Positions 1 to 8,665 are shown, counted from the stretch's first letter. The stretch: DNA of 64,000 nucleotides from CAVVJA01 sp963779485 (GCA_963779485.1 CAVZYJ010000005.1:248001-312000); one strand, 5' to 3'. Program-made: numbers and translations. Notes: generated from the letters alone by a model not told the origin.

Positions 1-1
1 G

Positions 2-205
2 ACGGAGCTGTTCTTCACCCATGTCCACCTGCACGGCGGCCCGGCCCCGGTGCGCCGGTTCCTGCCCGACCTGATGGACCGGGTTGCCACCGGCCGGATT
101 CAGCCTGGCAAGGTGTTCGACTTGGAGCTCCCGCTCGCTGAGGCTGCGGAGGGATACAAGGCCATGGACAGTCGGCAGGCCATCAAGGTCCTCCTCCGCC
201 CCTGA
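2..205 (+). CDS. C-terminal end of zinc-dependent alcohol dehydrogenase (partial)
   Basis: Only the last 67 codons are in the window, ending at TGA 203-205. The text resembles the C-terminus of the medium-chain zinc alcohol/formaldehyde dehydrogenase family, with the closing pattern GKVFDLELPL, then EAAEGYKAMD and a final AIKVLLRP. This is the usual end of glutathione-independent formaldehyde dehydrogenase-like proteins. The Rossmann core and zinc ligands lie outside the window, so the substrate cannot be judged. It runs in the same direction as the SDR, cupin and carboxymuconolactone decarboxylase genes that follow and may belong to the same catabolic group. Confidence 0.75.
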   Translation, partial: TELFFTHVHLHGGPAPVRRFLPDLMDRVATGRIQPGKVFDLELPLAEAAEGYKAMDSRQAIKVLLRP

Positions 206-386
206 CATCGTTCCCAGGAGACGGCGGCAACGTGTTGCGTCCTCGTCGGGCTCAGTCTCGATACAGCGTCCTTCGTCACCGGGTATGAGGCTGGTCGCCG
301 AGGGAAGCAGGACCGCTGTAGCCCCGCCGGCTCCCAGACCGCTGACCGTCCGCCAGAACACATCAACCTCAGGAAGCGCGACAGCC

Positions 387-971
387 ATGATGATCAAACT
401 GCCTTCTGCCGCCCGCTGGTCGGCAGGTCGACCGTGCTGGCCGCTGCTGATGCCACTGCTCCTGCCCACGATGGTGACCGCTGCCTGTTCGATCCGTCCG
501 GGCCCGGCGCCTGGCGGCGAGGCACCAGGCAGTCCGAGCTCGCCCAGCCGTACACCCGCATCTGCCACCGCCCCGTCACCGCCGGCCGCGAGCACCGCAT
601 CGTCGCCGGCAACCGGCGAGACACCGATCAAGATTATGATCGCCGACACGGCGATCACGGCACGACTGGCTGACAACGCCACCGCGCGGGACCTCGCCGC
701 CCAGCTGCCGCTCACCCTGACCTTCACCGACTTCAACCAGGTCGAGAAGATCGCAAAGCTTTCCTGCCCCCTGACCATGGACGGTGTACCGGCAGGGGCT
801 GACCCCGACATCCGCGACATCGGCTACTACGCACCATCGGGCGACCTGGTCTTCTACTACGGCGAGGTCGGCTATTTCAACGGCATCGTCCGCATCGGAC
901 GATTCGACACCTCGATGGATCAGATCGAACACCAAGTCGACGATTTCCAGGCCAGGATCGAACGCGCCTGA
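387..971 (+). CDS. Secreted cyclophilin-like fold lipoprotein
   Basis: This 194-residue protein is read from ATG 387. Residues 1-34 look like a lipoprotein signal: basic residues, a hydrophobic stretch with LLMPLLLP, then a Cys after TAA. A Pro/Ser/Ala-rich linker of about 40 residues follows. The C-terminal 115 or so residues match the bacterial cyclophilin-like domain, with an IKIMIADTAITARL start, a DFNQVEKIAKL segment, GYYAPSGDLVFYYGEVGYF and a final IVRIGRF. Family members are small beta-barrel proteins of unknown substrate, often found next to oxidoreductases. The frame is open upstream to position 84, but only the ATG at 387 gives a signal peptide. Surface anchoring is inferred. Confidence 0.75.
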   Translation: MMIKLPSAARWSAGRPCWPLLMPLLLPTMVTAACSIRPGPAPGGEAPGSPSSPSRTPASATAPSPPAASTASSPATGETPIKIMIADTAITARLADNATARDLAAQLPLTLTFTDFNQVEKIAKLSCPLTMDGVPAGADPDIRDIGYYAPSGDLVFYYGEVGYFNGIVRIGRFDTSMDQIEHQVDDFQARIERA

Positions 972-1033
972 TTGACGTCACCGCCGCCGCGCTGCTCTGA
1001 ATCACTGACTACTACGAGAGGGAGATCGACATT

Positions 1034-1801
1034 GTGAACCCCACCTACGACTTCGCCGGGCAGGTTGCCCTCGTCACCGGTGGGAGCTCGGGCATGGGCC
1101 TGGCCACCGCCCGCGCCTTCGCCGAAGCCGGAGCCGCGGTCGTCCTTGCCGACGTCAACGAAACCACCCTCCATGACGCTGCCGACGAGCTCAGCGCCGC
1201 CGGCCACCAAGTGCTGGGCGTCCCGTGTGACGTCTCCAACGAGGACAGCGTGGCCGCCATGGTGAACGCCGCCGTCGACACATTCGGACGGCTCGACATG
1301 GCATTCAACAACGCCGGCATCCAGGTTCCCCCCAACGATGCCGCCGACGAACCGGCCGAGATCTTCGACCGCGTCAACGCGATCAACCTGCGCGGGGTAT
1401 GGGCCTGCATGAAGCACGAGCTGGCCCAGATGCGCACCCAGGGCAACGGCGCCATCGTCAACTGCTCCTCCCTCGGTGGGCTGGTCGGACTACCCGGCCG
1501 CGGCGCCTACCACGCCTCCAAGCACGGCGTGATCGGGCTGACCACCAGCGCCGCCCTGCAATACGCACCCCGCGGCATCCGCATCAACGCCATCTGCCCC
1601 GGCACCATCGAGACCCCGATGGTCACCGACATGATCACCAAAGGCGAACTCAACCGCGCCGAAGCCGCCGCCGCGACACCGATCGCCCGCCTCGGACAGG
1701 CCGAGGAGATCGCCGCATCCGTGCTGTGGCTGTGCAGCCCCGGCGCAAGTTTCGTCGTCGGCGTCGCCCTTCCCGTCGACGGCGGCTACACCGCCCAGTG
1801 A
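1034..1801 (+). CDS. SDR-family NAD(P)-dependent oxidoreductase
   Basis: The protein has 255 residues, the standard length for a classical short-chain dehydrogenase. The cofactor motif TGGSSGMG is near residue 16, NNAG near residue 92, the catalytic Ser is in NCSSLGG and the YxxxK pair in YHASK. ADVNE after the second strand has an acidic residue, which favours NAD(H) over NADP(H). It starts at GTG 1034 behind GAGAGGGAG. It lies between the cyclophilin-like lipoprotein and a cupin gene in one direction, a common actinobacterial grouping. The substrate is unknown; homologues are named glucose 1-dehydrogenase-like without proof. Confidence 0.88.
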   Translation: MNPTYDFAGQVALVTGGSSGMGLATARAFAEAGAAVVLADVNETTLHDAADELSAAGHQVLGVPCDVSNEDSVAAMVNAAVDTFGRLDMAFNNAGIQVPPNDAADEPAEIFDRVNAINLRGVWACMKHELAQMRTQGNGAIVNCSSLGGLVGLPGRGAYHASKHGVIGLTTSAALQYAPRGIRINAICPGTIETPMVTDMITKGELNRAEAAAATPIARLGQAEEIAASVLWLCSPGASFVVGVALPVDGGYTAQ

Positions 1802-1896
1802 CAAACTCAGCCCAGCCGCGAGACCCCGCGACGGGTCCGGCAGCACCCCGACCGTCAGGGCCACGCTGACCCCACCACCAGCGACAGGAGAAGACC

Positions 1897-2304
1897 ATCC
1901 ACATCCAACCGAAGCCGCCAACGGTGAAGAACCCGCCGGAACAGTTCACCGGCGACGTCTGGTTCGACGTCATCGCCAGCCCACAGCACAAGGAACAGCG
2001 GATGGTAGTCGGCCTCGTCCGATTCGCACCCGGCGCCCGCACCGCCTGGCACAGCCACGCCAACGGACAGACCCTGCACGTGACCCACGGCATCGCCCGA
2101 ATGCAGGCCCGCGGCGGCGACATCATCGAAGTACCCGCCGGACAGACCGTCTACACCCCACCCGGCGAAGAACACTGGCACGGCGCCACCCCGGACAACT
2201 TCATGGAACACCTCGCCATGTTCGAAAACAGTGACAACCCCGACGCCACCACCACCTGGGGACAGCACGTCACCGACGAGGAATACAACACCAGCCCCCC
2301 GTGA
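1897..2304 (+). CDS. Single-domain cupin, mandelonitrile-lyase/CMD-associated type
   Basis: This small beta-barrel cupin has the metal-binding pattern WHSHANGQTLHV followed by GEEHWHGA, so metal ligands His, His, Glu/Gln and His are present. Such cupins usually sit beside carboxymuconolactone-decarboxylase proteins, as here. The family N-terminus (IQPKPPTVKNPPEQFTG) begins at an in-frame ATC at 1897, with AGGAG at 1886-1890 at ideal spacing. The first conventional start is GTG 1924, which has no ribosome binding site and would remove conserved residues. I therefore place the start at 1897 and suspect either a lost ATG or a base error. From GTG the protein would be 126 residues. Confidence 0.75.
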   Translation: MHIQPKPPTVKNPPEQFTGDVWFDVIASPQHKEQRMVVGLVRFAPGARTAWHSHANGQTLHVTHGIARMQARGGDIIEVPAGQTVYTPPGEEHWHGATPDNFMEHLAMFENSDNPDATTTWGQHVTDEEYNTSPP

Positions 2305-2329
2305 GCCTCACCAGGCGACAGGAACACCG

Positions 2330-2675
2330 ATGACCGATCAACCCAGACAAGTCGGCGGCGGCCGCAGCGCGATCGGCGACATCGCCCCAAAATTTGGCAG
2401 CGCTGACCGACGACGTGCTCTTCGACGACGTCTGGAACCGGGCCGAACTCTCCGCCCGGGACCGCAGCCTCATCACCGTCACCGCACTAATCGCCGGTGG
2501 ACACTCCGACCAGCTCCCGTACCACCTTGACCGGGCTCTCGAGAACGACGTCACACGAACCGAGCTCCTCGAGGCCATCACCCACCTGGCGTTCTATGCC
2601 GGCTGGCCCAAAGCAATGACCGCAGTCACCCTCGCCCGCCAAGTCTTCGGCGCAACCGAACCCGAAGCAAGTTGA
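2330..2675 (+). pseudogene. Carboxymuconolactone decarboxylase family protein, frameshifted
   Basis: The N-terminus (ATG 2330, behind GGCGACAGGA) reads MTDQPRQVGGGRSAIGDIAP in one frame. From about 2394 the rest continues in the next frame as LTDDVLFDDVW, then LSARDRSLITVTAL and HLAFYAGWPKAMTAV. The latter carries the family's AhpD-like core helices. The break lies in CCCCAAAATTT near 2387-2395; removing one base rebuilds a continuous protein of about 114 residues. The length of 346 nt (a multiple of three plus one) agrees with one inserted base. The protein is probably intact in the organism if this is a sequencing error. It follows the cupin gene directly. Confidence 0.8.
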
Positions 2676-3256
2676 GCGATCGTACGACAAGTGACGCCCC
2701 GTCCCGTTGTGAGGACCCGAGCCAAGCGGAACCGTTCACGACACCGACGGCGTTGCACAAAGCGCCTGGTCAGAGCCACTTCTCACCTAGGTCTTAGTCT
2801 CCGCATCCGAGAATGGCGCGCTCATTCTGAAAGGGGACCTGCGGCCCGATCGCAGCCGTCGGTAGCGGCTGGACAGGATGAGAGTTCCGACAGCCCGTCC
2901 GTAACGGATTCCCGATACAGGGCGACATGCGGGACGGCGCCATACGAACCCATATGCGCGTGCGTCGCGGGATCGGTTTCGCGCAGACGGTGCTGCGCGC
3001 GTCGACCGTCAGCTCGCTGCCAACGTCGCTGAGGCTGCCGGGATCGCCGAAATACGCGCGATTGGGTGGCGGTGCTGGGGCGGTTTCGGGCGGGTGTTGT
3101 GTGCGGCGAGCGGTCGGCGCTCCAGCGGCGGAGCAAACGCCGGCCGACCCGTGGCACAGCCGCTGTCCCCGCGGCTCCGTCGCTGGCAGACCCTCGCTCC
3201 GTCTCGCCGAGTGTTGCAGTAGTACTTGCGAGCAGTGTCTGGGCGTGGGCGTGGGT
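2676..3256. other. Intergenic region, no gene recognised
   Basis: No reading frame here has a family match or a convincing ribosome binding site. A short stretch near 2975-3065 reads coding-like on the plus strand (RVDRQLAANVAEAAGIAEI) but has no start and is soon interrupted, so it may be a relic. TGAGCGATCGT at 2673-2683, just after the previous gene, recurs twice elsewhere in the window. Confidence 0.4.
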
Positions 3257-4306
3257 CTACTGGGTGGGCACGGGAGATTTCCGGGTGTGGCTGGCTGTGT
3301 CGGGCCGGGTGGGTGCGGCGGTGCGCCGGCGTGCGCCGGGCAGGCGGTGGCCGTTGATCCACCAGAAGCAGAAGCCGATCAGGATCACGGCGACGCCGGC
3401 GAACAGCGCGGTCTCGTCCCACTGGAAGGGCCAGTATCGGCTGGGGGGTTGGTAGGTGATGGTCTGGTGGTAGCCGGCCAGGCAGTTGTGGTTGGCGACA
3501 CAGGGGTCAGCCGGGGTGATCCGTATCCCGGCGACGGAGTGGCCGGTGGGGTCGGTGATCCGGCTGGACACGATCCAGGAACGCTGTGGTATCTGGCTCG
3601 CAGCGGGCGCTTTCACCGCTTTGGCCGGACCCGAGCCGGGCTCTGGCATGGACGCGGTGACCTGTAGGGGGGCGGCGAAGTGGGGGCGTGCCCACTCGAG
3701 GACGACCAGGCGCGCGGTGATGTAGCCGACGAGCGTGGTGGCCATCGCCGGCAGGGTGCGCCGGATCAGCAGCCCGGCGATCAGCCCGAGGGCGAAGGCG
3801 AACGCAGCGTAGCCCATCGGAACGACGTCGCGTTCCGAGAACACGGCCGGGTCGAACTTGTTGTCACTGAGCCCGTCCAGCGGCGTGGACCACCAGGTGA
3901 CCAGCCAGCTCAGCAGGCCGGATGCGGCCACACTGGCCGTGCCCACAACGGCGATCTTGGCGGCCAGCCACCGGGTGCGGGTGATGCTCTGCGTCCAGGC
4001 CAGCCGGAAGGTGCCGGTGTCGAACTCGCGGGCGAGCAGCGGCGCGCCCCAGAACGCGCCGGTGACGGCTGGCAGGAACATGATCAGGACGCTGCCGAGC
4101 AGAGTCTGCAGCCAGCGGTAGTGGTTGGTGAAGGCGGTGGTGACCGTGTCGCAGTCCCCAGCGGCGGAGCAGCCGGGGATGCCGCTGACGTCGTACAGGT
4201 GCCGTAGGCGCAGGCCGGTCACCACCAGGACGACCGCGAGGACCACCATCGCCCCGAACACCACGGCGGCTTGGGTGCGGAATTGCCGCCAGGCCATCCA
4301 TATCAT
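3257..4306 (-). CDS. ABC transporter permease (ABC-2-like exporter subunit)
   Basis: The start is ATG 4306 behind GGGGAGTGCC; its ATG overlaps the TGA of the ATPase gene (4303-4305), so the two are translationally coupled. About six hydrophobic segments can be seen: AVVFGAMVVLAVVLVV near the N-terminus, LLGSVLIMFLPAVTGAFWG, a segment at VASGLLSWLV, AFAFALGLIAGLL, a short one after ATTLVGYIT, and AGVAVILIGFCFWW at the end. A large extracytoplasmic loop between the last two carries four Cys. The 349-residue length and the GntR-ATPase-permease order fit the YtrA-type exporters of actinobacteria. The substrate is unknown; membrane-active peptides or antibiotics are typical for the family. Confidence 0.8.
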   Translation of the reverse strand: MIWMAWRQFRTQAAVVFGAMVVLAVVLVVTGLRLRHLYDVSGIPGCSAAGDCDTVTTAFTNHYRWLQTLLGSVLIMFLPAVTGAFWGAPLLAREFDTGTFRLAWTQSITRTRWLAAKIAVVGTASVAASGLLSWLVTWWSTPLDGLSDNKFDPAVFSERDVVPMGYAAFAFALGLIAGLLIRRTLPAMATTLVGYITARLVVLEWARPHFAAPLQVTASMPEPGSGPAKAVKAPAASQIPQRSWIVSSRITDPTGHSVAGIRITPADPCVANHNCLAGYHQTITYQPPSRYWPFQWDETALFAGVAVILIGFCFWWINGHRLPGARRRTAAPTRPDTASHTRKSPVPTQ

Positions 4307-5199
4307 CGCGGCACTCCCCTCAGCCGGCCGTTGCCTCCGGTGGCCGGCGTGCTGGCTTGGCTCATGTAGGCGAGGACCAGGTCTTCCATGCCAACCTGCT
4401 CCACCGTCCAAGCCGGGTCCAGGATCGGGGCCTCGCTTTGAACGAGCAGCGTGGACTGCCGATCGGTGTGGCGGGCGGTGACGAGGCGCTGCTCAGCCGG
4501 GAGCCGGTCGGGATCGCGGCGCGGGCCGGTGAGCAGGTGGTGGGTGGCGAGCAGCCGATCGACGTCGCCGGCCAGCCGGACCCGGGATGCGACCAAGATG
4601 ATCAGGTGGTCGCAGACGCGCTCTAGGTCGGCGACCAGGTGGGAGGACAGCACCACGTGATGCCTTGGTCGGCAACCACCTCCATCAGGCTCTGCAGGAA
4701 CTCCCGCCGGGCGAGCGGGTCGAGGCTGGCCACAGGTTCGTCAAGGATCAGCAACTGCGGCCGCTTGGCCACCGCGACGGTCAGTGCCAGCTGGGCGCGC
4801 TGCCCCGACGACAGCTTGCCGGCCCGCTGCGCCGGGTCGAGTCCGAGTTGCGCGATGCGACCCTCGGCGAGTTCGCGGTCCAGCCGGGGTTGAGGTGCGC
4901 GCCCATGCGCAGGTGGTCGGCGACGCTGAGCGCGGAGTAGGTCGGGGTCTCCTGGGCCATGAAGCCGACCCGGGCGAGTTCGGCCGGCCCGCGCGCGGGC
5001 GGGGCGCCGAGGACGTCGATGTGCCCGCGGGTCGGGGCGAGCAGGCCGACAGCGATGTTGAGCAGGGTGGTCTTGCCGGCCCCGTTCGGGCCCACCAGGC
5101 CGACGACGCGACCGGACGGGACCGACAGCGCGCAGTCGGTCAGCGCCCACCTGCGGCGGTACCGCTTGCCCAGGCCTCGGCCTGCAGGACGGCGCTCAC
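4303..5199 (-). pseudogene. ABC transporter ATP-binding protein, three single-base deletions
   Basis: Pieces in three frames join into one 299-residue ATPase: the Walker A region GLVGPNGAGKTTLL, a Q-loop (VGFMAQETP), the signature KLSSGQRAQLALTVAV, Walker B LLILDEPVASLDPL and the H-loop LSSHLV. GTG 5199 overlaps the stop of the GntR gene (GTGA). One base is missing near 5174, one near 4885 (restores NPGWDRELAEGR) and one near 4655 (restores GITVVLSSHLV). The total of 897 nt equals 900 minus three, as expected. Three deletions in one otherwise perfect gene point to sequence errors. It would energise the permease encoded downstream. Confidence 0.85.
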
Positions 5200-5588
5200 G
5201 CTATTTCCTGTTCTGCGCTGGCCCGAAAGGCGTCCCGGAACAGGGCCTCGATGCTCTCCTCGTCCAGGCCGGCACGGCGCGCCTTGGCCAGCCAGCGGAT
5301 CAGGTCGCGGCGCAGCGGCGCGTGCGCGGCCAGGGATCCGTCGCGCAGTGTCGCGGTGACGAATGTGCCAACGCCGGGGCGGGGCGACACCAGCCCAGTG
5401 TGCTCGAGTTCCTTGTACGCCTTGAGCACCGTGTTGGGGTTGATCGCCAGCTGACCCACCACCTCCTTGACCGTCGGCAGCTGGTCACCCTCATCCAGCA
5501 GGCCCAGGCGCAGCGCGCGGCGCACCTGATCCACGATCTGACGATATGGCGAGACACCCGAGCGGGCGTCGAGATGGAACTCGATCAC
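5196..5588 (-). CDS. GntR-family transcriptional regulator, YtrA type
   Basis: This is a short GntR protein (about 130 residues) with an N-terminal winged helix (YRQIVDQVRRALRLGLLDEG, LPTVKEVVGQL, NPNTVLKAYKELEHTGLV) and only a brief helical C-terminal dimerisation part, as in the YtrA subfamily. I choose GTG 5588 (MIEFHLDARSG) because GGAG at 5598-5601 lies 9 nt upstream; GTG 5594 would be too close. It heads the operon with the ATPase and permease. The perfect palindrome at 5605-5622 just upstream is the likely autoregulatory operator. YtrA regulators usually repress until a cell-envelope-active compound is present. Confidence 0.88.
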   Translation of the reverse strand: MIEFHLDARSGVSPYRQIVDQVRRALRLGLLDEGDQLPTVKEVVGQLAINPNTVLKAYKELEHTGLVSPRPGVGTFVTATLRDGSLAAHAPLRRDLIRWLAKARRAGLDEESIEALFRDAFRASAEQEIA

Positions 5589-5604
5589 CAGCACTCACTC
5601 CATT

Positions 5605-5622
5605 TATCTAGGAACCTAGATA
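5605..5622. promoter_or_regulatory. Palindromic operator of the GntR-ABC operon
   Basis: TATCTAGGAACCTAGATA is a perfect inverted repeat (9-bp arms, no spacer) lying 17 bp upstream of the GntR start. Its AT-rich content stands out from the surrounding GC-rich DNA. Position and symmetry fit an operator for the dimeric YtrA-type regulator; the promoter probably overlaps it. Confidence 0.65.
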
Positions 5623-5668
5623 TATGAAACGCCCGAGGTCGACGCTCGTCAAGCAACAGCCGGATTAA

Positions 5669-6112
5669 GTCAACGGCCGCAAGCGTCACATCGTCGTCGA
5701 CACGATGGGCTTGCTGCTGGCAGTAATCATCACGACGGCGTCGGTGCAGGACCGCGACGGCGCCCGCGCCGTGTTGGAACGGCTGCGGTTCACCATGCCC
5801 TCGGTGGTGCACATCTGGGCCGATGGCGGCTACGCCGGCAAGCTGCTGAACTGGGCCCGGGAGCGGCTGCGGATCGGCGTCGAGATCGTCCGCAAGCCGA
5901 TGGGCATCAAGACATTCGCGGTACTGCCGCGTCGCTGGGTCGTCGAGCGGACCTTCGCCTGGATCGTCAGATGCCGCCGCCTGGCCCACGACTACGAGCG
6001 CCTCCCTGAACACTCCGACGCGATGATCAAGTGGGCGATGATCAGGCTGATGATCCGTCGGATTAGCCCGACACCTGGACGCCGCCCGTGGCAACCCTCG
6101 ACCACTCATTGA
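5669..6112 (+). pseudogene. IS5-family transposase, C-terminal remnant
   Basis: From GTC 5669 the frame reads VNGRKRHIVVDTMGLL, then TMPSVVHIWADGGYAGKL and VLPRRWVVERTFAWIVRCRR. These are the second Asp (DGGYAG) and the final Glu region (VVERTFAW) of the DDE domain of actinobacterial IS5/IS112-like transposases. An in-frame TAA at 5666 stops the sequence directly upstream, and the N-terminal DNA-binding part and first Asp are absent. GACTTACCAAACACGCTC at 6113-6130 may be the right terminal repeat, but no left partner was found. The element is a dead relic. Confidence 0.85.
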
Positions 6113-6719
6113 GACTTACCAAACACGCTCTTAGTTCGCCTTCACCTACGCATGGCAATCGGCCAGGACAAGTGCGGCTGATCGGCCAAGGTCTCACTCG
6201 AGCGCCTCGCCGGCTGGCGAGCACCGTGGCGCTGGAGCACAGGCAACCCGCATAAGACCCGCCTCCGGGGAGGCCACTGCAATGGCCCGCCGCAACGCCA
6301 GATCGTCCCGTCTGTGCGACCCGCTACCTTTCGCGTGGCCGACCAGCGCGACGGGTCGCGAGCGTGGAGCCGGCGTCGAACGAAGCGACGGATGTGAGTA
6401 CGTACGGTGACCGCGCGGATCTCGGTGATCACCGATTTCTCTGTGGACGTCTGACCGGTGTCGGGTGGCTGCCGCTGCGTGATGTGTGTCGCTGGTCTGG
6501 CTGGCACGTCGACGTCAACGTCGAGGTCGGAAATGACCTGGTCCGGCACGCTTGCCGAGTCGGTTCTGTCAATCGTGCTCTCGTAAGTTGAGCGCTCCCA
6601 TTCGTGCGCCACGCGGTCGGTAGGGTGCGGCATCGCAGGGGCCGGTCGTTTCATGACCGGGTTGCGGGGGTCGCTGAATCCGATCGCCGCGCACGCCGGT
6701 CCTCTGCGAGGCTGACGCC
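6113..6719. other. Intergenic region after the IS5 relic
   Basis: No gene is recognised. Open frames exist on both strands, but none has a family match or a ribosome binding site. The stretch 6294-6320 (core CGCCAGATCGTCCC) recurs nearly unchanged at 21394-21420 next to the ISNCY element, which suggests a shared mobile-element scar. Confidence 0.4.
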
Positions 6720-6955
6720 ATGCAACGCATAGCGCCGATCTTCGCCGTCCATGGCCTGGATGTGGCGATGCAGCACTATCAGCGACTCGGCTTCGCCGTG
6801 CGTGCCTATGCGGGAGGCGGCTACGGCTCGCCTCGTGGCACGGCATTGAGATCCACCTTGGTCTGGTGCCCGACGACGACCGGTGCACTAGCGCTGCGTA
6901 CCTCTTCGTCGACAACGCCTTGGCTCGCCCATCGGGTGACGCGGCCACGGGCTGA
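6720..6955 (+). pseudogene. VOC (glyoxalase/bleomycin-resistance) family remnant
   Basis: ATG 6720 begins MQRIAPIFAVHGLDVAMQHY, then QRLGFAVRAYAGGGYG, the typical first beta-alpha-beta unit of a vicinal oxygen chelate protein. Near 6835 the frame shifts; the next frame continues GIEIHLGLVPDDD and AAYLFVDNALA, which is the second unit. It then stops at TGA 6953 before the expected C-terminus. The gene is therefore both frameshifted and truncated and is unlikely to encode a working protein. Confidence 0.7.
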
Positions 6956-7220
6956 GGCCGCACCAGCTCCTTCTTGATCCGGCGGTCGTGCGACCCCGCA
7001 GTAATCGCTGGCGTGCATAGTGGCCGAGACCCCACGTGGAACCGGGGGTAAGAACAGCCGACGCCGTCATCACCAATCGTGATCACGCCGACGTCGATGA
7101 TCGCCGACTCTGATGCCGGCGTCATCGCCCGTTGACGAGTGACGAGGCGACGTCATGTGCCGACGTCGACGTTGAGGGCGTTCCCTGGCGCCGGAGCCGC
7201 CGGACTGCCAGTCTCGTTCC

Positions 7221-7667
7221 ATGGCAGGGAACAGCGAGGACGTACAGAACTCGATGGACGAGCTGAGCCACCGATCGGCTCGGGAAGTACTTGACGATCA
7301 CCTCAACATCGCCAATGCGTGGGTCGACGTGCCCCTCGAGCAGGTCTTGGCGGAGGATCTACGACGCAACGTCTCCGAGAACATCGTCATTCTGATCAAT
7401 CGCGGGACATTTCACGGATACGAAGGCGTGCGGGAACTGGCGCGGCTGCTCGCCGAGGAACTGCCTGAGCACGCGGCATTTGAGTACACCTGCGTCGCGG
7501 CCGATGGGCCGGTCGGTCTGCTCGAATGGACGTACCAGGACTCCACTGTCCGCGTGCGAGACGGCGTTGACTCCTACGTCATCGAGAACGGCAAGATCGT
7601 CGCGCAGACGATCCACTACACCCTTGAGGCACGCTCTGACCTCGCCAGCCCCACAGAGGCGAGCTGA
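7221..7667 (+). CDS. NTF2-like / SnoaL-type protein
   Basis: This 148-residue protein has the fold pattern of the NTF2-like superfamily: an N-terminal helix region (SAREVLDDHLNIANAW), DLRRNVSENIVILINRGTFHGYEG in the middle, and antiparallel strands with GLLEWTYQD and ENGKIVAQTIHYTL. Such proteins are small alpha+beta cones that act as isomerases, cyclases or ligand binders. No catalytic assignment is possible. ATG 7221 is used, but ATG 7254 (MDELSHRS), behind GCGAGGA, is a reasonable alternative. It is flanked by long non-coding stretches. Confidence 0.65.
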   Translation: MAGNSEDVQNSMDELSHRSAREVLDDHLNIANAWVDVPLEQVLAEDLRRNVSENIVILINRGTFHGYEGVRELARLLAEELPEHAAFEYTCVAADGPVGLLEWTYQDSTVRVRDGVDSYVIENGKIVAQTIHYTLEARSDLASPTEAS

Positions 7668-8002
7668 ACCGTCGTCAGCAAGAGCAACGCATTCAGCGGC
7701 CTGAGCGATCGTTTGATCTCGCCTTGCTGGAGACGCCAACTCCTCGCGAGGCGGCAGTGGACTCGGAAAGCACGGTGCGTACGCCAGCATGCGAGCGGGT
7801 ACAAAGCCCTGCCCACGAAGGAGCTCACGCCGCCGATCGGTCTGACCGCGAGGTAGCGCTGACGTGAGAGCACATGCCGCAGCACGTACGCCGAGTGATC
7901 GTTCCGTCTTCGTGGATCGCCGAATATGCACCGCTCGATCACCGCGGATGTGGGCGGTCTCCAGCCGATGTTCAGCGGCTTGGACGATGCCGGGCTGTCG
8001 GG
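7668..8002. other. Intergenic region, no gene recognised
   Basis: There are no family matches. It contains one copy of TGAGCGATCGT (7702-7712) and a GATCGCCGA motif near 7914 that recurs in other gaps of this window. Confidence 0.4.
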
Positions 8003-8590
8003 TCAGCTCTTGATCAGTTGGTGCCAGTAGCGGGGCGCGTCGCGCATTGGGCCTTCGACGTCGATGTCGTCGGCGGGTCGGCTGAATTCGACATGCCATG
8101 CCGGGAACAGGGCCTGGATCTGGGGTAGTTCGATCCGCCGTGGCCCGAACCGGGCTCCGCCGCCGGGTCCGAACGCGAACAGCAGTATGCGGGCCTGGGG
8201 TGCGGCGACTGCGGTCATGGTCGCGGCCGCGCGCTGCCGGGCAGTGTCGTTGAGGCCGGCGAAGCAGCCGATGTCTTGCAGCACGGCGAACTGGGCACCG
8301 AGTTCGGGCGCTGCGATGCGCGCGATGTCTGCGTGCAGGAAATGCACCTCGACCCCGGCGATGCGGGCTGCGCGTCTGGCCCGGCGGATCGGTACTGAGA
8401 CGGCGTCGATGCCGGTGACCTGCCAGCCGCGGCCGGCGCAGTAGATCGCGTCGGTGCCGGTGCCGCACCCGACGTCGAGAATCCGCCCGGTGGGCAGTGT
8501 GTCGATCAGCCGTACCAGCGGCGGCGCGGGCTCGTGCTTGTCCCACGGGGTGAATCCGATCCGATACATGACCTGATACGGCGCGCTCAC
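8003..8590 (-). CDS. Class I SAM-dependent methyltransferase
   Basis: The protein has 195 residues. Motif I is ILDVGCGTGTDAIYCAGRG and the acidic end of strand 2 is VTGIDAVSVPI. A second-motif Asp in FLHADIARI and the later strand ILLFAFGPGGG complete the Rossmann-like methyltransferase core. The N-terminus MYRIGFTPWDKHEPAPPL is typical of actinobacterial small-molecule methyltransferases of the thiopurine/tellurite-like group. GTG 8590 has GAGGAGG upstream. It is divergent from a TetR gene, with three operator-like repeats between them, so it is probably the regulator's target. The methyl acceptor is unknown. Confidence 0.85.
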   Translation of the reverse strand: MSAPYQVMYRIGFTPWDKHEPAPPLVRLIDTLPTGRILDVGCGTGTDAIYCAGRGWQVTGIDAVSVPIRRARRAARIAGVEVHFLHADIARIAAPELGAQFAVLQDIGCFAGLNDTARQRAAATMTAVAAPQARILLFAFGPGGGARFGPRRIELPQIQALFPAWHVEFSRPADDIDVEGPMRDAPRYWHQLIKS

Positions 8591-8608
8591 GACCTACCGC
8601 CTCCTCGA

Positions 8609-8662
8609 TAGAGCAACACTCTCTTGATAGAGCATCGCTCTATACCGCGAGTGTTACTCTAA
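8609..8662. promoter_or_regulatory. Three operator copies between methyltransferase and TetR genes
   Basis: Three related 15-bp sites lie in the 75-bp gap: TAGAGCAACACTCTC (8609-8623), TAGAGCATCGCTCTA (8628-8642, a palindrome) and, on the minus strand, TTAGAGTAACACTCG (8648-8662). Their centres are about 19-20 bp apart, so they lie on similar faces of the helix. The last ends four bases before the TetR start codon, which implies a leaderless message and steric repression of both genes. Confidence 0.7.
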
Positions 8663-8665
8663 AGT

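Noticed and set aside
6142..7125. Long minus-strand open frame of 327 codons
   Set aside because: It has no family resemblance and no ribosome binding site, and it runs across the VOC relic that is clearly coded on the other strand.
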